Source of the DNA: Cutaneotrichosporon cavernicola
Taxonomy: Eukaryota; Basidiomycota; Tremellomycetes; Trichosporonales; Trichosporonaceae
DNA: 64,000 bases
Assembly (NCBI RefSeq): GCF_030864355.1
Contig: NC_083398.1
Span: 1,302,001-1,366,000 of the forward strand
Reading direction: 5' to 3'
The notes under the pieces were generated by a model, which was not told the DNA's origin, ran no database searches, and worked only from the letters and a program-made list of their open reading frames with translations. A program made the position numbers and the translations under genes. Of this stretch, positions 11,292 through 21,109 are shown piece by piece (the stretch's first letter is position 1; each line of letters starts with the position of its first letter).

Positions 11292-12550
11292 CTAGATGAG
11301 GTGAACGAGCTCGCTGACAGCGGTCGAGTGGTACTGCTGCTTCTTGAGGACCGAAAGGGCAAGGAGGAGCGAGTAGAAGTTCTGGACCGAGTCGTGAGGC
11401 GTGTTGATGCCGCTGCCGTGGATGATGTGCGAAACCTGGATGGCCTTGCCGGTGCGGTGGAAGACGATCGAGCGCTCGAGGTTCGAGAGCACAACCCAAG
11501 CGATGGTGGCATCGTTGGAGGCGGCGTGCTTGCCAAAGCGGACCCAGACCTGGATGTGAGCGTGTGAGTTAGACGTGTGCTTACCTGGGTAAGAAGGGCA
11601 AGGGCGTCCATGTGGAGGTACGGGTCGCCGCGGACCTCGGCGACGACGCGGCCACGGGACTTGTCAAAGGCAGCACCGAGCTTGACGGCGTTGAGGACAG
11701 CGTCCATGAGGGGGTTGCTGACGACGGTGGTGGGGTGAACCTCGAGGGCGACGCCGGTAGTGCAGCCGATCTGGAGCTCGAGGCCCGAGTGGGCGTGGTT
11801 GGCATCGCAAGGCGAGGTGACGGTCCAGTAACGACGGTGGTCAATGCACTTGTTGCGCGCCGTCTCCTCGAGAAGAAGAACATTGAGCGAGAGGAGGACG
11901 TGGCTGTACACAACCGCCTGGAGGGAACGGTAACCGTCGGGGCGCTCGGTGCCGAGGAGCTGACGGGCGGTGTGGATCTTGGTACCAGCGAGGCCGGTAG
12001 TGAGGGTGCCGGGCGAAATGCCCTCGGCGAGGTAGGACATGAGAGGGTGGTGGAGGTGGTCGCGGACGAGGCGGGACTGGAACTCGAAGACGAGGGGCGT
12101 GCGGCCAGTGTCACGGGGCAGGCAGACGGTGTGGGGGGGGTGGGGCGCACACGCGTACGAGATGCCGGGGATGGAGAGCTGGTTGAGGTGACCAAGGAGG
12201 AGGCTCACGTCGTGGCAGTTGCCAGCGGGGTGGGTGTGGGCGTGAGGAGGGCCGCAAGGTGCGGGGTCGCAGGCACCGTGAGGGCCGCAAGCGTGAGGCT
12301 GGTAGTGGTAGGGAGAGGCGTTGTTGTACGAGTAGGGAGCCGAGGGCGTGTGGGCATGGGGAGGGGCAGAGTAGTACGTCTGGGCCTCGTAGTGGTTGTG
12401 AGGGGAGGAAGGGCGGCCGTGGGGCCAGGACGCCCAAGGGGCCCACTGGTGAGAGTTGTGGGCGTGCTTGTCACGGTTGGTGCCACAGGTGCACACGCCA
12501 TTGAGGCCTGCCTTGCAGTCGTGGTGGTTGTTGGGGATGGCGCCGGGCAT
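11292..12550 (-). CDS. Unrecognised His/Cys-rich protein
   Basis: I do not recognise this family. Two exons, 12550-11585 and 11549-11292, give 407 residues; the intron is 35 nt. The first 110 residues are unusually rich in His, Cys, Pro, Tyr and Asn, with clusters such as CKAGLNGVCTCG, CGPHGACDPAPCG and PPHAHTHPAGNC, suggestive of metal binding. From about residue 115 the composition becomes that of a normal folded domain (LLLGHLNQLSIPGISYAC, TPLVFEFQSRLVRDHLHHPL). It ends with a conserved-looking segment containing VWVRFGKHAASNDATIAWVV and SHIIHGSGINTPHDS. No signal peptide or membrane helix is evident. The ATG at 12550 is the first that starts this composition; the frame continues upstream but is low complexity and probably leader. 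Coding is well supported by the precise intron and codon use. Confidence 0.65.
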
Positions 12551-13890
12551 GTTGAGGAGTTGTTGGGGTTCGTAAATGTTGAGTAAGCTGAAGAGGAGAG
12601 TGCAGAAAGCGTTGAAGACGAGGAGAATTGACACCGATGCTTTTATGGGGAGGTGGATGAGTGAATGAGGTTTATATGTAAAGTTGTGGGGAGGGCTGGG
12701 AGGGCTGGAAGGGGTTGTAAAGAGGGACGAGGGGGATGAGGGGGACGAGGGAGATGAGGGCGTGTGCTGTTGTGGCACAGGTGGATGTGTGTGACTTTGT
12801 TGTGCAGCCGAGATCGCCAGTGGGTGCGAACATGCCGCTCGGACGCAAACGCAATCTATTCCTTGTTCTTGTCTCTCACGCCCTTTACACTGTCGACGAC
12901 GACGCATTGAGTTGCCAGCCCAACCAGTCGACATCTGGCAGTAAACTAGTAGCCCAGGTCCTCGCGAGAATGGCCAGTTCCAAAGAGTGCCGGAATGGTA
13001 AAGAGAGAAGAGTAGGAATGTGACCTGTAGTCACATTGACTAGTAGCGAACGGAAATGTGGGGGTACAAATGGAGCGAGGGAGAGGCGTTTGGGTGCGAG
13101 GTGCAATGGATGATCCGTCCAGTCCAGGAAACCAACGCAACACACCACTCATGTATTCAACTCGCCATCGGGCGATCCTCTGTCCTGAAGGATCACTGCG
13201 AATGGGCCGCCGTGACGGGGTCCGAGCATCGAGCACCGGGTGACAAGGCAGCTCTCTATATTGTGTATCCCCGTTGCTTGGTGACGCCGGGGTATGCCTG
13301 CATCGTCATACAGTATGAGATTATGTCCGGCCACAGAGGACTGTGCAACGCATTCACAGATGATGGATTGACAAGGCCAAGTAACGCGGGGGCGAGAGAG
13401 TGTGGAGAGAGCGGGGCCAGATTCCCATCTCCTCGCCCTCCCTCGCCCTCCTCCACCGCGCCGCGATAATCTCCCCAGGGCCGATACCGGAGGCTGTTCG
13501 CGTGGCCATTCTGTGGGCCGTTGGAAGCACGTGCCAGCTGGTTTGAGGCCTTGGTTTATGCTCGCTACCATCCACCTACTCTCTGAGTGGCTGGTGCTGC
13601 CATTGTGCGCTGCCGATCACCTGATCCCACGGTCCGAGTCTCAATGCGAACTCTTGGATCTCATCTACCAGCTCTGCGTTCTCGAATTCTCCAATCTCTA
13701 ATCTGTGCGCGATCGTCAGAAGTAGAGAATGCAAGTCATGAGAGGTACAAGGGCCAATCAATCCTCCGGAACCAAACAAATCTGCCTCCGCTCCACACAA
13801 ATTTCCATCTTGCCAACCTTGTGCGAGCGAGCAATGGCTCGGGACAGCGACACAAGGAGAGGGCAAAAGAGTAGAGAGGGCAAAAGAGTA
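12551..13890. other. Intergenic region upstream of the His/Cys-rich gene
   Basis: No gene is supported. About 12660-12780 is purine-rich on the plus strand (GGGATGAGGGGGACGAGGG-type), probably the pyrimidine-rich leader or promoter of the minus-strand gene. The rest shows only short frames without motifs, up to the tRNA terminator. Confidence 0.5.
13857..13890 (-). terminator. Duplicated Pol III terminator of tRNA-Lys
   Basis: On the tRNA strand the 3' trailer is two perfect 17-bp copies of TACTCTTTTGCCCTCTC, directly after the acceptor stem. Each copy has a TTTT run, the usual RNA polymerase III stop signal, so termination is doubled. Confidence 0.7.
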
Positions 13891-13986
13891 GCCTCGTGTG
13901 GGGCTCGAACCCACGACCGAATGATCAACCGGAATCCAAAGATCCGCATTAAGAGTCATTTAATCTACCGACTGATATAACGAGGC
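13891..13986 (-). tRNA. tRNA-Lys (CTT) with a 24-nt intron
   Basis: The cloverleaf is complete on the minus strand: acceptor GCCTCGT pairs with ACGAGGC; the D arm contains AGTCGGTA; anticodon stem AATGA pairs with TCATT; the loop reads CTCTTA + A with anticodon CTT; the T arm is GTGGG-TTCGAGC-CCCAC. A 24-nt intron sits one base 3' of the anticodon, the standard position. The mature length is 73 nt with the discriminator base. The D stem is weak, with one mismatch at its end. Confidence 0.93.
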
Positions 13987-14352
13987 ATCAGATGGTGATA
14001 TTTGGCTGTTTTGGGGCCTGTATTTCAAGGGCGGCTACCGCGTCGCTGCCGATTCAATGTGTGGTTCTGTTACTGTTGCCATGGTTTGTGGGGTGGGTTG
14101 CATGTACGGGCCTTCAATTCCTTCAAGTCGGTGAGCGGACCAGCACTGGGACCAGAAGCAGATCTTCAATATTCATAATATCACAACTTCCCTTGTCCTT
14201 GACTTGTCGGCGGGCACTAGCTCGCGCGTTTGCGTCCCCAACCCGTACCGTCCCCAACCCGTACAAAACTACTACCTTGAAACGACACTGGCCCCGAGTC
14301 TCCCTCTCCCCCCGCCCCCGCCCCCGCCCCCAACTCCTCAAAGACTCTGCCA
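13987..14352. other. Intergenic region between tRNA-Lys and MFS gene
   Basis: No gene is supported. It holds the tRNA 5' flank and the 3' end of the sugar transporter gene, with a C-rich patch near 14307-14333. Confidence 0.6.
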
Positions 14353-16013
14353 TCAGGGCTGGTCCTCGACAGCCTTGGCACTGGCCGGCATCTCGTCCTC
14401 GATCGTGACGACATAGTCGCGGAACTTGCGAGCAGGCACGCGCTTGGCGAAGAGCACGTCGAGCTCGTCAAAGCTGCGGCCCTTGGTCTCTGGCAGGCGG
14501 AAGTACGACCACACGATGAGCACAACAGTAAAGCCAGCGGGGATGAACGCCGCCTTGCCCTTGAGGTTTGCCTGGTCCGAGTTGAGCACGTACGGTGCTA
14601 CGACCGTGTTTGCGATAGTGATGAGGTACTGCATGCCACGGGCGACTGCGATGGTCTTGGCACGCAGCTGAGCGCTGCCGACCTCGGACGCAATGACGAA
14701 TGCGAGCGGCCCCACAGACCAGCCGTATCCCCCAAACCAGACCATGAGGATAATACCCTCGGCCCACATGACGCTCTGGGTTTGGTGGACACAAGCCAGG
14801 ATGCCAACGGGGACCATGGTGCATAGCATCCAAGCCATGCCTGCCAGCCAAAGGGTGCGGCGGCCAAAACGGTCCTGAAGCGGCATGCTCAAGGCCGTGC
14901 CGACGAACGCAATTCCGTACGTGCCCAGGGTGAGTTTGAAGCTGTCGGTAGTCGGCATACCGGCCTGCTTGAAAAAGTAGGTCTGGTAGCCCTGCACAAT
15001 GAAGCCCACGAGAGCCTGGGATGAAAGTGCGACCGTTCCGATTTCTGTACGGCGACGATCGACGCCACGGACCATGTCAGAGTAGGTGGAGCCAAAGTCG
15101 AGGTCGCGCTCGAGGCGGACAGTGTGCTCGATCAATGCGACGGCCTCCTCGTGGTCAATGGCGGACGAAGCTAGGCGCTTCATGGAATGAACGGCGTCGG
15201 CTGTCCGCCCGTGGCGAACGAGCCACCACGGACTCTCGGGACACAGGAGGGCGCCGATGATGAGCGGGACTGGCCACATCCACTGCAGGGCGAAGGGAAT
15301 GCGCCAACCCCATTGTCCGTGGTTACTCAAGAGACCGGTCTGCACACCAGCGCCAATCAGATGCCCAATCACCCAGCACTGGTTGACGTACGTCGGGCCA
15401 TAGTGCCTAATAGCCGGAGGGAGGACTTCGACCGCGTAAGCCGGCGCAATGACATTGAGCGTGCCCCACGGCAAGCCGCAGAGGAGCATGCCCGCGACGA
15501 TCATGCCCTTGCTAGTGGCAGCAAAGGGGAGAGCAACGAACCCGCTCAGCGCAATGAGAGAGGCGACCATAATCTTCTTGTATCCCCATCGGTCGACGAC
15601 CAGGCCGTTAAGCCAGATACCAATGATGATGCCCACCGACGACGCGAGCGCTGATGTCAGCTACGAAGGCGCGAGCATATGTACACATTGATGTCTGCCA
15701 CTTGGCGGGGATCTCGAGCTTGCCCGAGTGTCCAACCTCGCCAAACTTGGCCAGGAATGCCGGCTGCGCATAGAACGAGTTGAGCAGGATCGTCCCGTAA
15801 CTCTCCATCACAATGTTCTGTCATCAGCTTTCTCCTCTGTTTCCGACGCACCATTGACACGAGCACCGACCAAGCCAGCGCCTTCTTGTATGCGCGAAAA
15901 GTCGCCCCTAGGCTCATAGACTCTTCGGCCTCCTTGAATTTCTGCGCCCGCTCTGTGAGCACCGCATCGTCGACAACAGTGACGAGGGTGGGATTCTTCT
16001 CTTTGTCGGACAT
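14353..16013 (-). CDS. MFS sugar transporter (alpha-glucoside permease-like)
   Basis: Predicted proton-coupled sugar importer of the plasma membrane. Exons 16013-15852, 15817-15685 and 15650-14353 give 530 residues, usual for fungal sugar porters. The N-terminus is hydrophilic and acidic. Twelve hydrophobic segments can be counted, with sugar-porter signatures: VDRWGYKK between helices 2 and 3, PESPWWLVRHGR after helix 6, QDRFGRRTLWL between helices 8 and 9, and LPETKGRSFDELD after helix 12. The second donor is GTACAT, chosen because it alone keeps the frame into SLASSVGIIIG. The segment SYGTILLNSFYAQPAF resembles maltose and general alpha-glucoside permeases; the substrate is inferred. It lies 1 kb from a sulfatase on the same strand. 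Confidence 0.88.
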
Positions 16014-17044
16014 CTCGAGAGTAGGATTAGCTGATGAGCGATCCCTCCTCGGCAGTGGTCATATATGCTGTCCAGAAGTCGCGGACAAGTAAGCAGCGAT
16101 CATCAATCATCAAGCGAAGGCGAAGGCGAAGGCAAAAGCGCCGCTTCGTCCTAGTCACGAATAGAATCGTCCGGGCAAGGGGCTGGTAATCTCGCCTATC
16201 ATGCCCCGCACACGACCGTTAAACGGAGTACTTGAGTAGTGTCGGACGGCAGCGGCAGCGGCAGCGCTCATTTACTCCCTCAGGGCCGAATTGCCAAGCT
16301 TCGTTTTATGGAATCCGCCACTTGGCTTGTTATTCCGGGGCATTGTGGGGCCCATTTTGGGCTTGGGGATCACATGTTTGTATCCAGATCCGGCACGATT
16401 TGATTTCCAGCCGGGTAGCCCATTCCGAACCGTCGAGGGCCCATCAGCACAAGCATGGCTCTTGGTGGCGTGTAGCAAGTACCCGATTGAAGTTCCGGAG
16501 TCGCTTACATCCAGCCAGTTCGGCAGGATCGCCGTCGGACACGGTAGGCTTGTCATGTGGCTGAGCAGCTCCACGCTAAGCAGCGTCAGCTGCTCCGTGG
16601 TGGGCGGGGTATAGTGGAGTTGGAATGATCGGGAAGGGACATCACGAAGAACATCACGAACAGTATCTTATACCTGGAGATGTAGATGGGAATACGGGGA
16701 GATCGGCGGCGGCGGTGGCGGTAGTGACGGCGCAGAGGACGGCGAAGCGAAGGGGAGAGCGCCGTTTGTAAGGTGGGCAGGATTGGCCGGCGGCGCATGT
16801 CCAGTGATGCTGGCCAGTCACTGATGGATTGCTGCTTGTCCACGTCGACAAGCTGCTGATGTCGAGTGTCGGTGCTGTGTGCCACATACCACATACAGTA
16901 CACATTTGCGCACATGGATTGATAGACTCCGGTCTCACTCAATTGCTCCCGAAGACCAACGATCCGACATTCTGAAACATCATCACACAGGTGCCACAGA
17001 AACACATGCCACAGTCACAGACGCCGCCGCCACAGATGCATGCA
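16014..17044. other. Intergenic region
   Basis: No gene is supported. It has short GAAGGC and AGCGGC tandem repeats near 16110-16140 and 16245-16265, and otherwise only short frames without motifs. It contains the promoter of the sugar transporter and the 3' flank of the sulfatase. Confidence 0.5.
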
Positions 17045-18733
17045 CTACATGTTAAACGCCCCAGCCTTGACAGACAACCCCGCGCCGGAAGGATACATGG
17101 CTCGCAGCTCCTCGGCCAGCATGCCGACAGGGTGCGCGGGCACGTCGCCTATATCCTCCATCTTGGCCTCGAGTAGGCGCAGCATGCGCTCACGTACGTC
17201 GGCATACTCGCCCTCGTCCCAGATATTGAAAATCTCCAGTGGGTCGGCGACGCAGTCGAACAGCTCCCACTCCTTCTCAGCGTCCGCCGGACCTGTGCCA
17301 GGCAACCCAAGGCCGTCGTTGTACCAGAAAATGAGCTTGTACCGTCGGTCACGAATACCGTAGTGCGCGTACGCGTTGTGGTTCTCGTCGGCATGCATCC
17401 AGTAGCGATGGTATGCGACCGCGTCCGAGCCCTGCCACTCCTCGCCGGAGAGGGAACGCACAAAACTCTCACCTTGCATGTAGCTCGGGATGCGAAGACC
17501 CGCAAAGTCAAGCCACGTCGTTGCAAAGTCGACGTTGCTCACAATGTCGTTGCAGACGCTCCCGGCCGTAATGCCCGGGGCGCGGATGAGCAGAGGCATC
17601 TGGAAACTCTCCTCGTAGATGAAGCGCTTATCGAACCACCCGTGCTCGCCAAGGAAGAATCCCTGGTCCGAGGTGTACAGCACCATCGTGTTGTCTGCGA
17701 GTCCCTGGGCGTCGAGGTAGTCGAGTACCCGGCCGACGTTGTCGTCGATCGACCTGGCGTTAACACCACCCAAACCTCGTACTCACTGAACCGTCCGGAG
17801 GTACCGCTGCATGTACCGCTGGTACTTGAAGCGGGCGAGGGCCTCACGCGTCTTGAAAGTGAATCGCTCGCCCGTCTCGCGGTCGATTAGTGGGCGCATC
17901 GCCGCCACGCCCGCGTCCGAGTCCGGGAACGGGATCTTGCGCTCCCAATAACCAGGCATCACGAGCTCGCCGACCTCCTCTCCGCCCTCTGGCTGCGACA
18001 GGCCAAGGTCTTGGTACGTCATGTCCATCGCGACCTTCATCTTGGCCACGCCCGCTGCCTTGGGGCGGTTCTTGTAGTCGTCGGTGAACGTATCCGGCAA
18101 CCGAATATCATCCTTGTACAGATCACGGTGCTTGGGATCGCATTCCCAAGGGCGATGCGGCGCTTTGTGATGCAGCATCATGAAGAACGGCCTCTCCTGA
18201 TCCCGTGCTTCGAGCCAGTTGAGCGCTTTGTCCGTGATGATGTCCGTCGCGTACCCCTTCTCCGTGTGGATGCCGTCCGACCCGATGAACTGAGGGTCGT
18301 GGTACAGTCCCTGTCCCGGCACCACCTCCCAGTAATCGAAGCCGCTCGGCTCGTGTGCTGCCCCCTCGCCGAGATGCCATTTGCCCACCATGGCGGTCTG
18401 GTATCCGCCGTGTGCGCGCAGCTGCTTGGCAACGTTGGGGAGGTTGCTGTCGAGTTTGCTGTCGAGTGTGAACACGCCGTTCGTATGGTTGTGCGTCCCG
18501 CACAGGATGGCGGCCCGGGAGGGTGTGCAGATGCTGTTTGTCACGTAGCAGTGGTTGAAGAGCATGCCCTCGTGCGCCAGACGGTCGAGGTGCGGCGTGT
18601 GATTGATGCCCGCGCCGTACGCCGAGATCGACTTGGCCGCATGATCATCGCTGCTGTCAGCAATCGCAGGCAAGCTGTGGTGAGACGCTCACGACATGAT
18701 GAACAGGATGTTCGGGCGCTTAGTCTGCGTCAT
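17045..18733 (-). CDS. Type I sulfatase (formylglycine-dependent)
   Basis: Predicted to hydrolyse sulfate esters. Exons 18733-18693, 18653 (or 18650)-17787 and 17753-17045 give about 538 residues. Visible motifs: N-terminal RPNILFIM followed by the metal-binding DDH; the sulfatase signature CTPSRAAILCG, whose Cys would become formylglycine; GKWHLGEG; and the C-terminal YTSDQGFFLGEHGWFDKR and PLLIRAPG. There is no N-terminal signal peptide, so it is probably cytosolic, unlike lysosomal or secreted sulfatases. The overall layout resembles bacterial sulfatases. The first intron ends in CAGCAG: the distal choice gives the family-typical MSDDH, the proximal one adds a Ser. With the adjacent sugar transporter it may serve use of an imported sulfated compound, which is inference. 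Confidence 0.88.
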
Positions 18734-21109
18734 GGTGGCTGTGGTTGTGGTGGAGTGAGTGTGAGTTGGAGACGGCATATCCCAGAGTTGACGACGCGGC
18801 ATGATGTAGTTCCAGCGATTATGTTGCCCACGTACTGTACATGCTCTTTCTCTTACTCACCCGCCCACTCGCCCGATCGATAAGCAATTCGAGATGCCCA
18901 GAATATCTCTCGGCGTCTTCGCCGGCATCAGGTTGAAAAAAACCCGTCTCCTCTACAGGGCCGACTGATCGTTGGAAATCGGCATCTTGATGGAAATGGA
19001 TTTACAAGGTCGGGTCGTGTTGTGAACAAGTCGTTAATGATGCACGATCTCCGAGTGGGCTCAACAACTCTACGGAAACAAGTTGAAGCAGAACGGCGAT
19101 CTCACCGCCTTCCAGATCAGTAGATTCATTCCACACACTGCTTCACGGATCACTCAACTCAAGTGGTAAACAGCATGATTGATTTTAGCGATCACCCAGG
19201 CGCTCTCAGCGACAGATACCTGTCATTGGCGACGCTGGCGACGCACAGGCTGCACGGACAGCACGGCCTAGATCCAATCCACCACTCCACACTGCAGGTC
19301 CCCTGTCACCCTCAATCCTGGCGCAGCTTCTGACGCTATGCATGGCCGTGTGCCGTGAGTCTCATTGTTGATCTACGGAACGGGTGCGGTGCGACGTTGC
19401 TCGTCCAACCAAGCCGGCACTCTGGGGCTGTCGTCCCACCTCCTACCCCCTGTGCCGCAAGACAAGCCACCCCCTCGCTCCCTCCGCATCAACCCGAACC
19501 ACCAGTTCGTCAGATGTCTCAGCAATACCAGCATGGCTACCCGAGCGCAGGCACTATCGTCTCGGAAGGGAATGTGTTACATATCGCGTGACATTGGATC
19601 TTCTCGCTCCACTCCTGGGCCTTCCCGCTGTCGGCCCGCGACGAAGAGAAGGGAGTGTGGAAGGTAAGAAGCCGCCCAGGTGCCCCGAGCGCCTCCAAGT
19701 TCTGCGGCCCCAGATTGCTGCTCGACACTGGAAGAGCCACCATCCGTCAATGTCGGGGCAACTCTGGTTGGACACGGGGACAGTGCTTTGGGTCCAGACT
19801 TCGTCACCGGGTACCGCACAGATCGCGAGGCGACTCCGTCCCCTCCGCGGCCGCTGGACGGTGATGGGATGAGAGGAGCGAAAAGGCTCGCGGCTCGCCC
19901 CCTCGCCTCCGTCTCGGCTCTTCAGCGGCGATTCCAACTGGACCATTCTTGACCGCCGGTATCCTCAGGCACACGACGCGTGTCCAAGTACAGAAAATGC
20001 TTTGATAGGGTGACTGTCAACATGTTCCAAGATCCGGTCACCTACCACCAAGCCAAGAGCGTTGTTCCGTTTCTGCCAGATAGGGCCACTGGGCTTGGGC
20101 CGGCGGTACGCGCTTCACTCCGGAAGCAGGGGGGGGGGGGGGGGCTAGCAACCGCGGATCTTGCCACGAGGGCTGCCATTCCGGCCTTGATTCCTTGCTT
20201 CGCTTGGCTCGCGCAACTGGGACAAACAATGCAGGTGTCAAGAGGTAAAGTTTTTTTTTTTTGCGGCATGGTGGCGGCTCGGGGTGCCAAGGACATATTG
20301 AGCGCGCCCCGCAGACACGGGTCCCAGAACAACGGATACATGAGGCAGAAGGAGGCGACGCCAGCCGTGGCGTCCGAGTTCCTGAGGGGGGAATTCCAAG
20401 GCCAAGGGACTTGGGAGGGCCGCTTTGACAGGATCTTCAATTCTACGGCGTTGCCATTGCGCGCTATATGGCGGCAAAAGCAGAAAGAGGCACGGCACGA
20501 TGAAGAGGATGTGTAAGAAGGCCAAGAGATCTATTTGTCCGTCGGCGCTTGAGTGCCACACTGGGTTCTGGATCTTTGGTGCCAAGACAGGTAAAAGGTT
20601 GTCGGATTACGAGAGTTCACGTGACGAATATCTTACGGGGGGTAGGGAATAAGGGACGCACGGACTGAGGGGGATTAAGGTGGGTATAGCGTCAGGTTGA
20701 CTGGGGGCGCGGGTCGCCATGGGGAAAGGATACCGCACAGCCGGGGTATTACCAAATAGTGCTGATTCGCATTAGATTCTAATCAAGATACAAAATGAGA
20801 TTGACATTAGATGGAGTTTGTATTGTTTCTAGGAACCGATTAGGCGTCGGGAGGCCGTGGTTCCTTTTTTTGAAATGAAAGCAACCTTAGTCGTTGATGA
20901 GCTTGGTCGACTTCAGTGGTTGCTAAAGAGGGGAGCCCGTTCTGCCCCCGCGCCGTTCCGAGGTTCCTCCATCAATCAATCCCCCCCTTGGACCCCCTTG
21001 TCAACCTACCAACACCTCGGCTCCTCATCCACTCTTACCGCTTGCTTGTCACCACACACAATCATCCTGAACACATTGATACTCCCCACTCATCAACATC
21101 CAACCAACC
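18734..21109. other. Long gene-poor interval
   Basis: About 2.4 kb without a gene I can support. Open frames reach 178 codons but show no domain, no intron structure and poor codon consistency. It contains a run of 16 G at 20129-20144 and 12 T at 20251-20262, and becomes AT-rich near 20750-20840. The last 150 bp are the CA- and CT-rich leader of the Zn2Cys6 gene. A non-coding RNA or a decayed gene cannot be excluded. Confidence 0.5.
20129..20144. repeat. Homopolymer run of 16 G
   Basis: Sixteen consecutive G bases in the gene-poor interval. Run length in such tracts is often uncertain in assemblies. Confidence 0.85.

Noticed and set aside
11612..12586. 324-codon open frame antisense to the His/Cys-rich gene
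   Set aside because: Val/Gly/Glu-rich shadow without motifs; the minus-strand frame has a precise intron and coding-like segments on both sides.
19384..20516. Two frames of 162 and 178 codons in the gene-poor interval
   Set aside because: No recognisable motif, no introns, homopolymer runs inside, and frames overlap on both strands.
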